This document shows, one piece after another, positions 33,313 to 45,110 of a DNA stretch of 64,000 nt. The position numbers were made by a program, and so were the translations under genes. Source of the DNA: Ypsolopha sequella (taxonomy: Eukaryota; Arthropoda; Insecta; Lepidoptera; Ypsolophidae); contig OW203992.1 in assembly GCA_934047225.1 (NCBI GenBank), positions 5,817,501 through 5,881,500 on the forward strand. Reading direction: 5' to 3'. The notes under the pieces are model-generated. The model searched no databases. It saw only the letters and a list, made by a program, of their open reading frames with translations, and was not told the DNA's origin. Each line of letters starts with the position of its first letter. The stretch's first letter is position 1.

Positions 33313-34147
33313 TTAAGGTGGATGGTCTAAGGAAATTCTCATACAAACTTGTGTAATCCATAGTACGAAAGTTGTAAATAGCAAAATTAGGCTGTAAACA
33401 CACTGTGTTTGTAACAAACTGATTATTCACAAGTATAAAATCAATTGAACGTGAAGAAAAAGTAACAGAACGAAATAACAATACTTCTGTCGTCGTTATT
33501 GGTTCCCTCAAGTTTGTATGAAGATTGTCTTGGACCATCCACCCTAAGCTAACAGCGACTTTAATTAAATTTTTTAAAAGTGTCAGCTGTAAAAAAAATA
33601 TTACGAATCTTATCACGGACATTTAGGGCGAATTGTCTTTAAAGATTTAATTTTTGTAATCAAACTGAAAATAAAAACGAAATTTTATACGTGGATATAA
33701 AAAAACCTAGAAAGCAACTTTTGAACAAAAAAAACAAATGGAAATAGCTATTGAAATATAGGAATTATGAACTCATGAATCTTTAAGAAAATTTCGGCAA
33801 TTTCATAGTTATGACCTATTATTAATTACTCAATGAAAACAGTGCAAATGAAACTTAGCTATACCAACTACAATTTCCAATAATGTATTTTCAATTAAAT
33901 TATATAAGAAATTACCATTATTATAATTAAACGGCTCCTTGTTATTAGGTAGCTTTAGTTCTTTTTAACAATTTGTTGATGAAACGTACGAAAAGCGCTT
34001 GTAGTGGTGCGCGAACTTTAAAACCCATAATGTTTACAGGATGCTTTAAAAATTCAGGACGCTACTTAAAATCTATCCAGGATACTTCAGAACACCTAAA
34101 AAACCAGGACATGTCCTGGGGAAACAGGACGTTTGGTAACCCTATAT
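33183..34147. mobile_element. Possible decayed element with AGGGTT ends
   Basis: ATAGGGTTGTCA at the left and TGGTAACCCTAT at the right are near-complementary, and both flank CAGGA/TCCTG-rich sequence (TCCAGGAT; CAGGACATGTCCTGGGG). It contains the 235-bp MITE. The right end abuts the inner side of the right inverted arm. Confidence 0.4.
33313..33547. mobile_element. 235-bp MITE with about 35-bp TIRs
   Basis: Left TTAAGGTGGATGGTCTAAGG; right CTTGGACCATCCACCCTAA. The arms continue inward as CATACAAACTTG on both sides. TTA/TAA at the ends would fit PIF/Harbinger MITEs, whose duplications are three bases. Confidence 0.75.
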
Positions 34148-34695
34148 TAGCATATCAGAATCCGTTGAATTACTGGTACACGAATATATTCACTTCATAT
34201 TACTAATATCTTAGCAAATATTACAAATATATCAGTTACATCTCTATCCATAACAAATGAATTTACCAGAAAACTATACATTTTCTCGGAGATATAAAAT
34301 TTGTACAAAAATGTACATAATTAGGCCTTTCTAAAACGGGTCATAACTACCCCAAATATATAGTTTTGAAAAAGCCTCAAGTTGGTGTGCACTTTTTTAA
34401 CAAACTTTGAATCAACTTTTTCGGGGCAATTTGAATGATACAAAATTATTTTTTGGTTGTACATAATTGTACAAAATTCAAAGTACGCGAATGTATAAAA
34501 AGTTTTCATTTTCAGAGATAGTGCACTCCAGGGTCAAGTTGTAGTGCACTTTTTTACAAAACTTCAAATGAAAACTGTGACGTAATTAGAGGGATACAAA
34601 ATTATTTTTTTGCTGTACATAATTGTACAAAATGTGTACAATATTATAGGCACATTAAATTATCATATATCTATAAGTGCACTACAACTTGAAGG
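34148..34695 (-). repeat. Right arm of long inverted repeat
   Basis: Reverse partner of 27,015-27,555. The outermost sequence ends GTGCACTACAACTTGA. Just outside both arms, in direct orientation, is GTCGAACCA followed by GGGTCC. Confidence 0.9.
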
Positions 34696-34866
34696 ACCTG
34701 TCGAACCATTGGGTCCCAAAAAAAATTTTTTTTTAAATTTCAAAACTTTAACTGCCCGTATCTCCCAAACGGCTGAAGCTAGACCCATGTTCATGGTACT
34801 CTAAGGAAAGAGCTCGACGAAATTTAACTGGAAAAAAAAAGTCGAAATAAAAATTGCTAAAACTTT

Positions 34867-35483
34867 GATCGGCCATATCTCCCGAACCGCAAGTCCGAGT
34901 GAGTTGCGGTTTTGACTACAGTGATCGGTTTGCTCAGATTCGCTTTAAACTTGGTATCAAGGGGCAGTTGGGGACGTTGATTACGAATTCGTATTCAAAT
35001 TTGACATAATTTAACAACTTTGACAATTTTTAACATCTTCTGAACCGCGGGTCTTAGAGAATTGCGGTTTGGACTGCAGTGACGGGTTCGCCAAGGACTA
35101 CTCGACCGCAATTTTTTTTTTTTACGTTTTGCAGTTTTAATATCTCCCGAACCGTCCTCCGTCCTCACATGCTCGTTTTTCAGCCTCGCTTGAAAGACTC
35201 TGTAGGTTTGGCCTTCGGCCTCGCCATTATCTGAAAAAGTGTCAAAAACCCTATCGGTTGTCAAAAAGTGTAAAATTTGAATACGGATTCATAATCATCG
35301 TCTCCAACTGCCCCTTGATACCGAGTTTCAAACGAATCGGAGCACTTTTTCGGACCTTTCAAAAAACTGTCAATACCTGTCAAATGTCAAATTTTTTTGC
35401 GGTTTGGTAGCTCTTGACAAAACAATCACTGTAGTTAAAACCGCAAATCGCTAAGACCTGCGGTTCGGGAGATATGGCCGATC
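34867..35483. repeat. 617-bp palindromic element
   Basis: Arms begin GATCGGCCATATCTCCCGAA and end with its complement. Further complementary blocks are GCGGTTTTGACTACAGTGAT and TATCAAGGGGCAGTTGG. The 35.0-35.2 kb centre has further CCGAACCG-type phrases. No coding frame is credible. Confidence 0.75.
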
Positions 35484-36150
35484 GTGTAAGACACGCGGCG
35501 TCACATTGAAAACTGGTGGTAACTCTTGCTTGTTCAGTTAGCTGAGGGTTTTAGGGACTTTTATCACCACCTCGTGCCTGCGATGAAACGGATTTCTGGA
35601 ACATTATATGTAAGTTTAGTACATAAGTTTTTAGGTTAAGTTCGCGAGCAACTGCCAGAACCTAATTCCGGGTAAACAGGGCCCAGCTGCCCGTGTGCGT
35701 CTGGTGGTTGTCTTGCTGGTTAGAAGGTGTCCGTTCGTCGAGCAGGCACCTTCCTATCTATATATTTATCTATATCTATATTGTTATAAAACAGTAGAAA
35801 CCAGTGTGTCTGTACATTGACGAAAAGTAATAACAATAGAAAGAGGGTGACTAAAGAAGAGTAATAAAAAAAGTAAAAAAATATAAAAGAGTAAAGTCAG
35901 CGATTTTTATAATCCTTTTCTGTCTGTCTATCTGCCTGTTTATTTGTTCACGCACATCTCCGAAACTAATGCAGGGATTTTCATGTAATTTTCAAATTGT
36001 CGGAAAAAAATGTATCGTCATTTAAAGATTTTTGGAATTTACATTTTTCTGTTAGAAGTTACATAAAACGCCTGAGCCGAAAACAAGACATAGACCGAAT
36101 AAACGCGGGTGGATTTCCGAGAAAAGACTAGGACTGAATTATTAAACTGT
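35484..36150. other. No recognisable gene
   Basis: Contains a CTGTCTGTCTATCTGCCTGT stretch followed by TTTGTTCACGCACATCTCCG, similar to RTE-type LINE tails as I recall them. It is not firm enough for an element call. Confidence 0.4.
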
Positions 36151-36154
36151 TGCA

Positions 36155-36300
36155 TTGACAGCTCAGTCGTTAGTACGCTAGACTCTCAATCTTGAGGCCC
36201 AGGTACAAAACCTGTCGGTCGAGCATGCACAATCACTTGCTGACTGTAAGAGAAGACACTTTAAGGAAAACCTGCATCCCCTATAAGGCGACGACCCCAT
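36155..36300 (+). mobile_element. tRNA-like SINE head
   Basis: CAGCTCAGTCGTTAGTACGC resembles an A-box region. The phrase TCTCAATCTTGAGG matches the anticodon arm of the SINE at 1.5 kb, and GGTACAAAACC resembles a B box. The stems do not form a full cloverleaf. Probably a truncated SINE. Confidence 0.45.
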
Positions 36301-37106
36301 TGATCCTCTACATCGGAAAGATATATTAATCGTAATCATTTTCCTTGAATATTACATGAATATTACTTCTGACTAACATTTTACTGTACACATTCGTATT
36401 ATTGTGTACATAATACTCAAGCCTCGCTTTCATATCTCCTTAGATTCCGACATAACCCTTTCGCATGGATACATGAGCATTTTATCTACACTCATATCGT
36501 AAAATCATGATTACGAACTCAAAAATAGTCCACATGACAATTTTATTTATGAACTTCCCTAATACAGAAAAAAAATCAAGGTAGAATACACTTCTCTTAC
36601 CAGAATAATGCTTTTATTTTGTTACAATTACACTTATTAGGTACAATTACACGAAGTAGGGAGGCAAAGGGACCTTAGCCCATTTACAGCCATGTCTGAG
36701 GTTTTAATAGGGAATGGTTTAAATGATGGTCATACTTGTGACCAATTCCATGCGCGGTTAACTGCTACTGATTTTAATAATGGTAGAACTTGTGACCGGA
36801 CCCTTGTCTCACTTGTCTCTTGCGTGGTGAACTGCTGGATTGTATGCGTAATTTATTAATTTCATATTTTACTGCTTTTTTCTTTGTTAAAAGTTTTATT
36901 CTGGGCAAAAATTTACAAAAATGACGAATAACCAACAAACCAGCAAAATCAAAAAAACTTTGCGACAAATGTTACCAAGACCTTAGAAAATATGTAGGTA
37001 ACAAATTGAAGGAGTGTCGATAAAGTAGTATATGAAACTACACATAACTAGGTACTTAATGAAACACTCGTGTATTGATATAAAAAATCGCCTACGGCTC
37101 ATTTGT
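36301..37106. other. No recognisable gene
   Basis: AT-rich, short frames only, no TIR recognised. Confidence 0.4.
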
Positions 37107-37396
37107 AGGGTTCCGTACCCAAAGAGTAACCAGCGGGACCCTATTACTAAGACTCCGCTGTCCACCCGTCTGTCCGTCTGTCACCAGGCTGTATCTCATG
37201 AACCGTGATAGTAAGACAGTTGAAATTTTCACAGATGATGTATTTCTGTTGCCTCTATAACAACAAATAATAAAAAACAGAATAAAATAAATATTTAAGG
37301 GAGCTCCCATATAACAAACGTGATTTTTTGCCGTTTTTATAGAAAATGGTACGGAACCCTTCGTGCGCGAGTCCGACTCGTACTTGGCCGGTTTTT
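37107..37396 (+). repeat. 290-bp lepidopteran interspersed repeat, copy 2
   Basis: Same length and termini as the 4.8-kb copy, ending GAGTCCGACTCGTACTTGGC. The 116-codon minus-strand frame across it also occurs, broken, in copy 1 and is a property of the repeat. Confidence 0.9.
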
Positions 37397-37549
37397 TAAA
37401 CTCACACTCGTGTTTTATAACCTCTTTATGTGCCAGTTTCATAAACTACTATTTGTACATCGTCTTGTAATATAAATTTGATACACTTCACTTCACCGTC
37501 TACCTTATGTAGGAAAAGCGCAAAGATTATTATTTCTAAAGTACATATA

Positions 37550-38182
37550 GACTGAGAGCTAGCGACCAAATCGGTTATGTGGCTTCAGCTGTATTGAAAC
37601 TCCGTTAGCTACGTCCCTGAACAACCTTTTTCGATAATCTTCGTGCTGGCAGGCCGCGGACGGTGGGTGCGGGTGTAGTAGGGTCAGGAAAAAAATGAAA
37701 AAAAAATGTGGGCTCAGCGACTTTAATTTTTTTTTTCAAACTGTTACTCTGTACTCCCTGTGCACCCAATAAAAATTTAAATCGATCCCGTGGTGGGAAG
37801 GGGTCACCAGCGTTAATTAAAAGTACCAAAAATAATAATAATTTTCATGTGGGCTCAGATATCAGCCGGCGAACGCGTCATCGCGCTTACGGCTCACGGC
37901 GGCTTGGTACTTTTAATTAACGCTGGCAACCCCTTCCCACCACCCGATCGATTAAAAATTTTTTTTGGGTGCACAGGGAGTACAGAGCAACTGTTTGAAA
38001 AAAAAATAAAGTCGCTGAACCCACATTTATTTTTATTTTTTTCCCCACCACACTACACCCGCACCCACCGCTCGCGGCCTGCCAGCACGAAGATTATCGA
38101 AAAAGGTTGTTCAGGGAAGTAGCTAACGGAGTTTCAATACAGCTGAAGCCACATGACCGATTTGGTCGCTAGCTCTTAGACT
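37550..38182. mobile_element. 633-bp foldback element with about 278-bp arms
   Basis: Left arm 37,550-37,827 and right arm 37,906-38,182 are complementary over almost their whole length (GAGCTAGCGACCAAATCGGT; GTTAGCTACGTCCCTGAACA; GTGCACCCAATAAAAATTTA; GCGTTAATTAAAAGTACC). Only 78 bp separate them. The three frames seen here are translations of the arms. Such a structure would extrude or be transcribed as a long hairpin. Confidence 0.9.
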
Positions 38183-38512
38183 AATATTCTTAAGTCTGAA
38201 GAATATTGGAAAAATACCGTTTCATTTTATGAGACTTGTTCAGAAAATAACTCGTTAATTTCAGTTAAAAGCTAATTATTTTGAACAGGAAAATATTTAT
38301 CTTGGAATTGTTGATTAAGTATCTGTTTCCACACTGAACTTTAAACCAAGTCAAATTGTTTTAAACAATAATAAAACAAGATACGATAAAATTTAATTTA
38401 AGATATCTTATAAAGGCCTCAACATAAATAAAGTTACTTAACCCCTAAATGCACGGTGATGGATATTTCCATCAATCGATTTAGAAAAAAATATATTAGT
38501 ACAAGGTGACAT

Positions 38513-38815
38513 TAATTTATGCAGCCAAATTTTTACTGAAGACTCGGTAAGTACTTAGTATCAAGGGTTGATGTTGATGACCTTTTTTGTGACATTCGTA
38601 TATTTTTTTAGTGTTCTATACAATCACAAGCCCAGCCCTAAGTCAATTACTATGGGAGGTTAACATTTTATTTTGCGAAATTAGCAAAAAGTATGATCGG
38701 TCCATGATACTGAACACTTACCACACCACCAGTATATGTGTACATTGTCTTCTTTTATATAAATATATATTTAAATTCATTTGTTACTGGCACCTTCGTG
38801 GAGGACTATTGCAAT
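38513..38815. mobile_element. Foldback MITE, copy 2
   Basis: Left TAATTTATGCAGCCAAATTT and ACTGAAGACTCGGTAAGTAC; the right side has GATACTGAACACTTACCACA. It resembles the copies at 29,160 and 49,885 but is longer in the middle. Confidence 0.65.
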
Positions 38816-39848
38816 AAATGAAACAAAAAATAATATATATATATATATTTTTTGTATATACCATATTTGTAGTATTTGCAAAAACAATGGTCCAAATAGT
38901 AAAAAAAAAACAATAAATATTTCAGGCTTTTGTTTTTTTAATACAATTTTTGAAAATTAGTGTCGAATAACTATTCTAACTGATGCAGAAAACAAAAATG
39001 GAGTTCTTTTTTTATACGAGTTTGAAGAAATCATGTCTTTTATTTGTTTCGATTTTACACCATATTTTTTTTCCATATCTCTTTACCAGTTTTCTGTCAT
39101 ATATTTCAATCTCATTTAAAAAGAAAAGATCATGCATGTAAGGGTTAAAACAATTTTTCCGGGAAAACAAAACAAAGTAATATTGTTCTAATATCAACGT
39201 TACATAATGTAGAAATGATTAAAATGAAAAAAAGAAAATGTTATATGAAAGATTATAAAAATAGGAAAACTTTTCGTGCTAAAAGTAATGAATATAAAAC
39301 GGTTACGTGATATTTTTATTGTTCAATTATGAAAGAACGTTTTATGAAGATGAAGTTGACCGGTTTAGTTATCGATTTTCAAAAAAAAATTGAATTACAA
39401 TCATATCACAACAGATTTGTTTATTGCGGTAAGGTTCACTTACGATTGACAAAATAATGCTGACATATTAGACAAGATGGGCTGGCAGAGGCGACTCACA
39501 TCATTTCATATACACACACACTCATCCTCACCCTCTCATACACCCTCACCCGCGCATATCCTCACACGTATATAAATACTCACATATATTTATTAGCAGA
39601 GAAAGACATCGCAAAAAAAATTAAAAAATTGTTCGTTGCTACTTTTTACTTTGAGCGGGTCTCCCTTAATACAGGTTTTTTGAAAACTTAAAAGGGGAGT
39701 CCCACCCCAGAAAACGACCATTCTCTAAAGTAAATAAAGAATTTTTGTATTTTGTATTCATTATGGAGCGTTATCGTTCCTAATGGTAACAATTATAATT
39801 CATACTAAAATATGTCACAAAATTTCAAATTCTAAACTACATAGATAC
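38816..39848. other. Gene-free; possible LINE 3' end
   Basis: TATATA microsatellite near 38,840. At 39,640-39,770 GAGCGGGTCTCCCTTAATAC AGG leads to a AATAAAG signal, similar in style to a retroelement end, but no reverse-transcriptase frame is adjacent. Confidence 0.4.
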
Positions 39849-40806
39849 TAGAGATGCGCCGAGTACAAGTTTTACCGAGTAACCGAGTACCGAGTATTAC
39901 TCGGTTTTATTTTTACCGTACGGAGTACTCGCTCCGCCGAGTTACTCCGATCAGTTTTCAGTTCAAGTATAAACATGATCACGATGAACCGCAGCTTAAT
40001 CCATGACTTGTTCCGAGTTAAAGCAGAACATACAGAAACAGACAAAATTGTAAAAAAAATTGTTTTGGCCGTATAAGTAAAGATATTATTGACTTTTTTT
40101 TACGAAAACGACACGACACAAACATGTAAATTACTTGATTTTGACATTGGTTTCGTTTCGGTGTAACACAACTTAACTTATTTGACAGGACTAACCTTAT
40201 TTTAAGCGTCCTGTCTTTGTCTTTTCGATACAGAAAGAAAAAGACAGAACGCTTAAACTAAGTCCTGTCCAATAAGTTCAAACGTCTTACACCAAATCGA
40301 CACAAATGTTTAAATTTAAAGCGAATTAGCTCAAAACATGATGTTTAAAGTTACTTCAAGTTGCCGTGACACAGCAGCTCAGTACAATACTAAAATAATA
40401 ACCCATTTCATTTAAAATTTCGAAAAAATACTCAATGTAGACAAGACATTTATAGTACTTATTTTAATTTATTATATTTATTATTTAAGATAATGTTTAT
40501 TCGGAAAATTTTATTAACAATAAAACTTAAATAACATAAATAATACTAAATTATAAATAATACTTAAAAAAGATACTAACTATAAAGAATATACAATTAA
40601 AAATAGACTAAATGAAACGCAAATATTATTTATTATGTTAATTATTATATATATTATTATTTAAAGATTATTTTATGATTTTTACACAAATTTTTTTACC
40701 GAGTACGTCGTCACTGAAGCCGAGTTATTCGGCCGAATACGAGTACTGAAAATATTGGCAAGTATGCTAAGTACCGAATACAAAACGAGTACTCGGCGCA
40801 TCTCTG
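39849..40806. mobile_element. 958-bp non-autonomous hAT-type element (8-bp TSD)
   Basis: ATAGATAC is duplicated at 39,841-39,848 and 40,807-40,814. The ends are TAGAGATGCGCCGAGTAC and GTACTCGGCGCATCTCTG, where the right one keeps the canonical CAGAGATG start. Many GAGTA/TACTC phrases lie just inside. No protein is encoded; an AT-rich centre carries another foldback. Confidence 0.9.
40151..40300. repeat. Foldback nested in the hAT element
   Basis: The TTTCGGTGTAACACAACTTA and GACAGGACTAACCTTATTTT AAGCG blocks on the left are answered by CGCTTAAACTAAGTCCTGTC and AGTTCAAACGTCTTACACC on the right. Imperfect arms of about 70 bp. Confidence 0.8.
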
Positions 40807-41344
40807 ATAGATACACTGTCGGTTTAATTTTTATTGAACAGTTACATTTACATTAAAATAAAACTGCAAAAGATGTAAAATCAAACGCATCGTCATTTTC
40901 AAATTTATTTCCTTATTTTATTACTTCAATTAAATAAAATTGATAAAACTAAAGTAACTTTTTTTTTTATTCTCTAACTAATTTAAATAATTTAGATAAA
41001 CTTAAAATGAAACAAAATTGTAAATTTATTATTATTTGTAATGTGAATTAACATGTATTTTTTTAACACTTAGTTTATAAGGCGAGATAAATTAATCATT
41101 TGCATGCTGTGATTTCTTTAATAAGTTAGAAGTTAAGCATTTAATTAAGTTTTAATTGTGTTTGTATTTAAGGCTTACTAACTACTAGAAATACTAATAA
41201 AGAAAATCTAAATCTAAAATGTATTTATTAATTTCGTTACATCTAATATCCCATGAAACTTACGTAATATCAGAAATCGCTTGTGAAATAAATATGTGAA
41301 AACTAATAATGAGAATTTTACATTTAAGTAATTTAGCGCATTTA

Positions 41345-41530
41345 ATAAAAAAAATGGGTAACTATGTCTCATGTTTGTAACAATTTTGTAACAATTTTGT
41401 TTTATGCAGTTATTAAAAAAATGGGTAACTATGTCTCATGTTTGTAACAATTTTGTTTTATGCAGTTATTAAAAATGGGTAACTATGTCTCATGTTTGTA
41501 ACAATTTTGTTTTATGCAGTTATTAAAAAC
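41345..41530. repeat. About 58-bp tandem repeat, 3 copies
   Basis: GGGTAACTATGTCTCATGTT recurs three times, each followed by TGTAACAATTTTGTTTTATG CAGTTATTAAAAA. The first copy has an extra internal TAACAATTTTG. Confidence 0.9.
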
Positions 41531-41586
41531 TTTCTAAGTTTTTATGTGAGTACGTAAATGTATACTTTGATCATATGTTTTATAGC

Positions 41587-41634
41587 GAAATCCGTCGCTT
41601 AGTATACTTTATGGTATACTAAGCGACGGATTTA
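41587..41634. repeat. Hairpin next to a TTAA element
   Basis: AAATCCGTCGCTTAGTATAC and its complement surround a short TTTATG loop. It lies 12 bp before a TTAA-flanked repeat start. Confidence 0.85.
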
Positions 41635-41648
41635 TATGCTCGTATTAA

Positions 41649-42000
41649 GGCGCTACGTAAAAGTTTTGCGTCCCTGTTACTCCATATGCGAAAAAACCCT
41701 CAGTGCAAGTGGGACGGATTCGTGGAAAAGTAGCAAAAAGTCGGTTTTTTATTAAGATATTCTTTCAAAAAGATTTTCAAGGAGACTTTACAAACACATA
41801 ATATCCACATTTTGAAAGCAATTTCACAATGAAATTAGTTAGGATTTCAGAATTACAGGGAAATATAAAACAATTTAGAGGTCTAATCGGAATTAAATTC
41901 TATCGAGAAAATTTCATACAATCGCGTTTTCTTTCAGTAAAAATCTTAATCAAATACTCAATAAAAATTTACCCAAAAATGAAATACGTAAATAGATGAC
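41649..42000 (+). mobile_element. Partial copy of the TTAA-flanked GGCGCTACG element
   Basis: Starts after TTAA with GGCGCTACGTAAAAG and matches the 46.16-kb copy through GCGTCCCTGTTACTCCATAT and GGGACGGATTCGTGGAAAAG. Similarity fades and no right end is seen. Confidence 0.7.
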
Positions 42001-42576
42001 GTTATGTAGTGGAGTAAATGGATTCGAAAAAACCCCATTTTCTTTTTGGTTTCGCCTTAGTTAAGTATAAACTAGAAAATATCGATCAGAAACAAATCTT
42101 ATCAGTTTTTTTTTATAAATATTTTAGATTTTAAGTTTATTTTGTTAGTTTTTTATTTTAGGTCATCTTTAGTTAAGTTTTTGAAAGTTATTTAAGTTTC
42201 TAGTTGAGTTTCAACAATAAAATATACATCAGTTAATTTTAAACGGTAGTGTAATTTTATAATATTACTTTGTACAAAAATCACAAGTGAAATATTTCAC
42301 GCATAATATTTTGATGAAAATTCTACTATGTAAGTGTATTAATCCATAAACATTATTAGCCCTCCCATGGAGTTAAAATGAAAAGCTTGTCGCTTAGAAT
42401 AACGACCTAGAAAATGTTCTTGTAAAGGCTTATTTCCTTTAGAATTGACTGCGAAGAATAATTAAAATTGCCATTACAGTACATTACCATTCCACCTCGA
42501 GAACTGAACAAAGTCATAAATAATTATTACCTTCCAGCGTCGTCGTCCGCAAACCTGTGTTGCCAGTTTTAAGAGT
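42001..42576. other. No recognisable gene
   Basis: AT-rich. No frame, TIR or RNA gene that I can support. Confidence 0.4.
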
Positions 42577-42770
42577 ATGGCTTACCCTAGCAACTTTTTT
42601 TATTACCAGTCCAGTCTAATGGCAAAGACTTTATTTGCTTTTGATAGAGGCGATTATATGTTGGCTCATTGGCCTCTTATTTTTGCGCGTAATACTAATA
42701 ATCACTCAGCGAATCAACAAATCGGAGTGTTTTAGCTAATACTGAAATATTTTGTAGCCAAAAAAATAGT
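42577..42770 (+). pseudogene. Decayed first exon of a YqaJ-type nuclease gene
   Basis: Reads MAYPSNFFYYQSSLMAKTLF, AFDRGDYMLAHWPLIFAR, clearly the same peptide as exon 1 of the gene at 22-23.4 kb, with a three-residue deletion and frame-breaking changes after it. The donor is GAGTGT where the intact copy has GTGTGT, and intron sequence (GCTAATACTGAAATATTTTG TAG) follows. The SWIM and nuclease exon is not seen downstream, so this is a truncated relic of the same transposon family. Confidence 0.75.
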
Positions 42771-43479
42771 TTTTCAAAGACTTTGGATAAAAAGGAAAGA
42801 ATTTCCGTAACATTCATAAAAACAAAGCAAGTGTCAGCATGGAGACCATTCTCAATAAATTGTCCCACTCACAGAGCAGAATTGCGGTATTGTAATGTAA
42901 TACTATAACATCGGATGAACAAATGTAGGTCCTGAAATCGCTTTTGTTATAATTACCATGCATGGTGTAATTGCCCTATTGTAGTATATTAAGAAAATAT
43001 TCTTATTAAATAAAACGCTTCGTTTGACAAACTGGGGCTGGTTATATCAACGCATTATATCATAATCTGATAACCACGGTTTTGCATTAAAAATATACGA
43101 GATGAAATTTAATTAACCACCCGAATTTTAATGGAGACTCGAATCGTGATCAGGAACAATATTTAATGAGGTGAAATTCGAAAAAAAAAAGCAGATTGTG
43201 TCGGAGATACATCCGGTGTTATTTAAGTGAATACTCTTGCCATGTGGTATCTTTTGCCATCATATTCAGCTTTGGGAAAGTATTGTTATTTTCATGTACG
43301 GTTTTGGACCAGTAACTTTTGCAAAATCTTTATTTCCATCTTGGTCCGTTGCACCACATCGTTGTTGTGATTATACGATACATTTTCTCATTTCGCTATT
43401 ATAGGGATCTTGCTAGCTTGGAACAATATTAAGTGTACTATTTTTAGTAATTCGACACTGCATGTTGTGGCATTAGATG
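42771..43479. other. No recognisable gene
   Basis: No coding, RNA or repeat signal that I can support. Confidence 0.4.
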
Positions 43480-43680
43480 TCAATAACAGAGAAAATCATA
43501 AAGAAGTGTCCTTTGCTATCAAAATAAATTTTTAATAATTTGCTTTCGACTGATTTGATAGATAGATGACAGTTGAGTGGACTGACAAAGACAGAGCACT
43601 TTTTTATAAGCAATAACACATCACAATCAGTATAATGTCTTAAATTCTCAAGTGACGTCATATCCGACAATTCTTTAAAA
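43480..43680 (-). repeat. Interspersed repeat with inverted partner at 62.93 kb
   Basis: On the minus strand: GATATGACGTCACTTGAGAA, ACATTATACTGATTGTGATG, TTGCTTATAAAAAAGTG and GATAGCAAAGGACAC, all shared with 62,930-63,140 on the plus strand. Confidence 0.75.
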
Positions 43681-44669
43681 AATCATGAAAAAATAATGCT
43701 TAATTTATATACAAAAATAAAAATACAAAAATTCATCTGGGCGAGTAAACGTCTTTACTCGCCTAGATGAAGGCAGTCTAAATCTGCTGAAACTGGTCGG
43801 CTTTCCCGATCATAACACGTATTGAGGTGAGCCGTTTTTATATAAATCATGAATTATCCTTAAGTCTCATTTAATTACAAAAATAATGAAAAATATGTAC
43901 TAAAATGGCGTATATACGGTGAAAAATAAATTTATATATTTTTTTTAAATTAAGTTATGATAATTACTACTACATAGTTCATGGCAGCGCAGCAGAGTCG
44001 GTAAAACATCAGAGATGAGGGTAACACATCAGGACATCCAAAAAGACGTGTTTTAATAATTTACGTCACAAAACTAAACATGCGGATTATCTAGAGCTTG
44101 CCTTTATCGCGTTTAATAAGCGTCTTAATAAAATCTCATAAACTTTCCTTCTCTGTACTGTTGCGTTGCTAAATTCTTTATACCGGAAGTATAAAAAACA
44201 TTCGCGCTGTTTGTGTCCACCATGTTTTAAATTCATACGTGGTAAAAGAGATCGGTCAGTTGTCGCTCAGAATACCTCTGTCGAATCCTGTTGTCGCTAT
44301 GTCTATTTGAACCTCGATATTTCTTCCATCTAGCAGTTCGTTCATGAATTGGTCAGTGAATTGTTAACGTAGTTAAAAAATACACGCATGCTTATTCGCG
44401 CCTGTCTTCCGGACGGGTAGGCAAGGGCTACATATTTAAATATTATATATATTTTATAATTGTATATTTAGAACATGGCAACCCTTCTCGTCTGAAAAGT
44501 TTCATCGAGAATTGCAGCAAGTTACACCGCTCCTCATTGCTGCTCCTCAACTCTTTCCATGTAATTTTACGGTTTCATCGCCTGACGCTGCAGTTTCCAA
44601 TGAAAACTTATGTATTTCTGCTGTATCATTTGCAGTACTTCATACGTTACGTTTTAAAATGGTTTAAAT
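43681..44669. other. Gene-free stretch
   Basis: A short hairpin CATCTGGGCGAGTAAA/TTTACTCGCCTAGATG lies at about 43,734-43,770. GCGCCTGTCTTCCGGACGGG TAGGCAAGGGCTAC near 44,400 resembles an RTE LINE tail. No gene. Confidence 0.4.
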
Positions 44670-45010
44670 ATGGTTTACAATGCAAGTGCTCGTAAAGGCC
44701 TACAGAAAGTAAATTATTCTACCCTAGGGCTTTATTACTTATTTTTTTTACTTGTCAAACCTGCAAACTTTCCTGTGTACCATAAATGTTATACTTTTTT
44801 TTCCACTGTTTCACGGCTCTGGATACAGCCCTTTTGAGCCAATCATAATTTAAAGTTCACAAGATTATATTTTTTTTATTTCATCACACTATGCATTGAA
44901 AAACGTAGTATGATACACGGGCGTAAGAGCAATAAATTACTCGGTTACGTTTAAAACACTCGCTACGCTCGTGTTTTAAATCGTCCTCGTAATTTATTCC
45001 TTTTCGCCCT
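44670..45010 (+). repeat. Interspersed repeat, partner at 48,429-48,810
   Basis: Both copies carry CAATGCAAGTGCTCGTAAAG, CCCTAGGGCTTTATT, TTTCCTGTGTACCATAAATG and ACTATGCATTGAAAAACGTA, and end with GCATAAACTAC. This copy also has ACTCGCTACGCTCGTG. No protein. Confidence 0.85.
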
Positions 45011-45110
45011 TGTAGCATAAACTACTATTAATAATGTTTTAGCACTTAAAAGAGATACCAAAAAATGTATTACTTATTATTTTTGTATTATTGTTTTAAC
45101 ATTAGCATCT

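Noticed and set aside
37605..38122. Three frames over the long foldback
   Set aside because: They are forward and reverse readings of the same arms.
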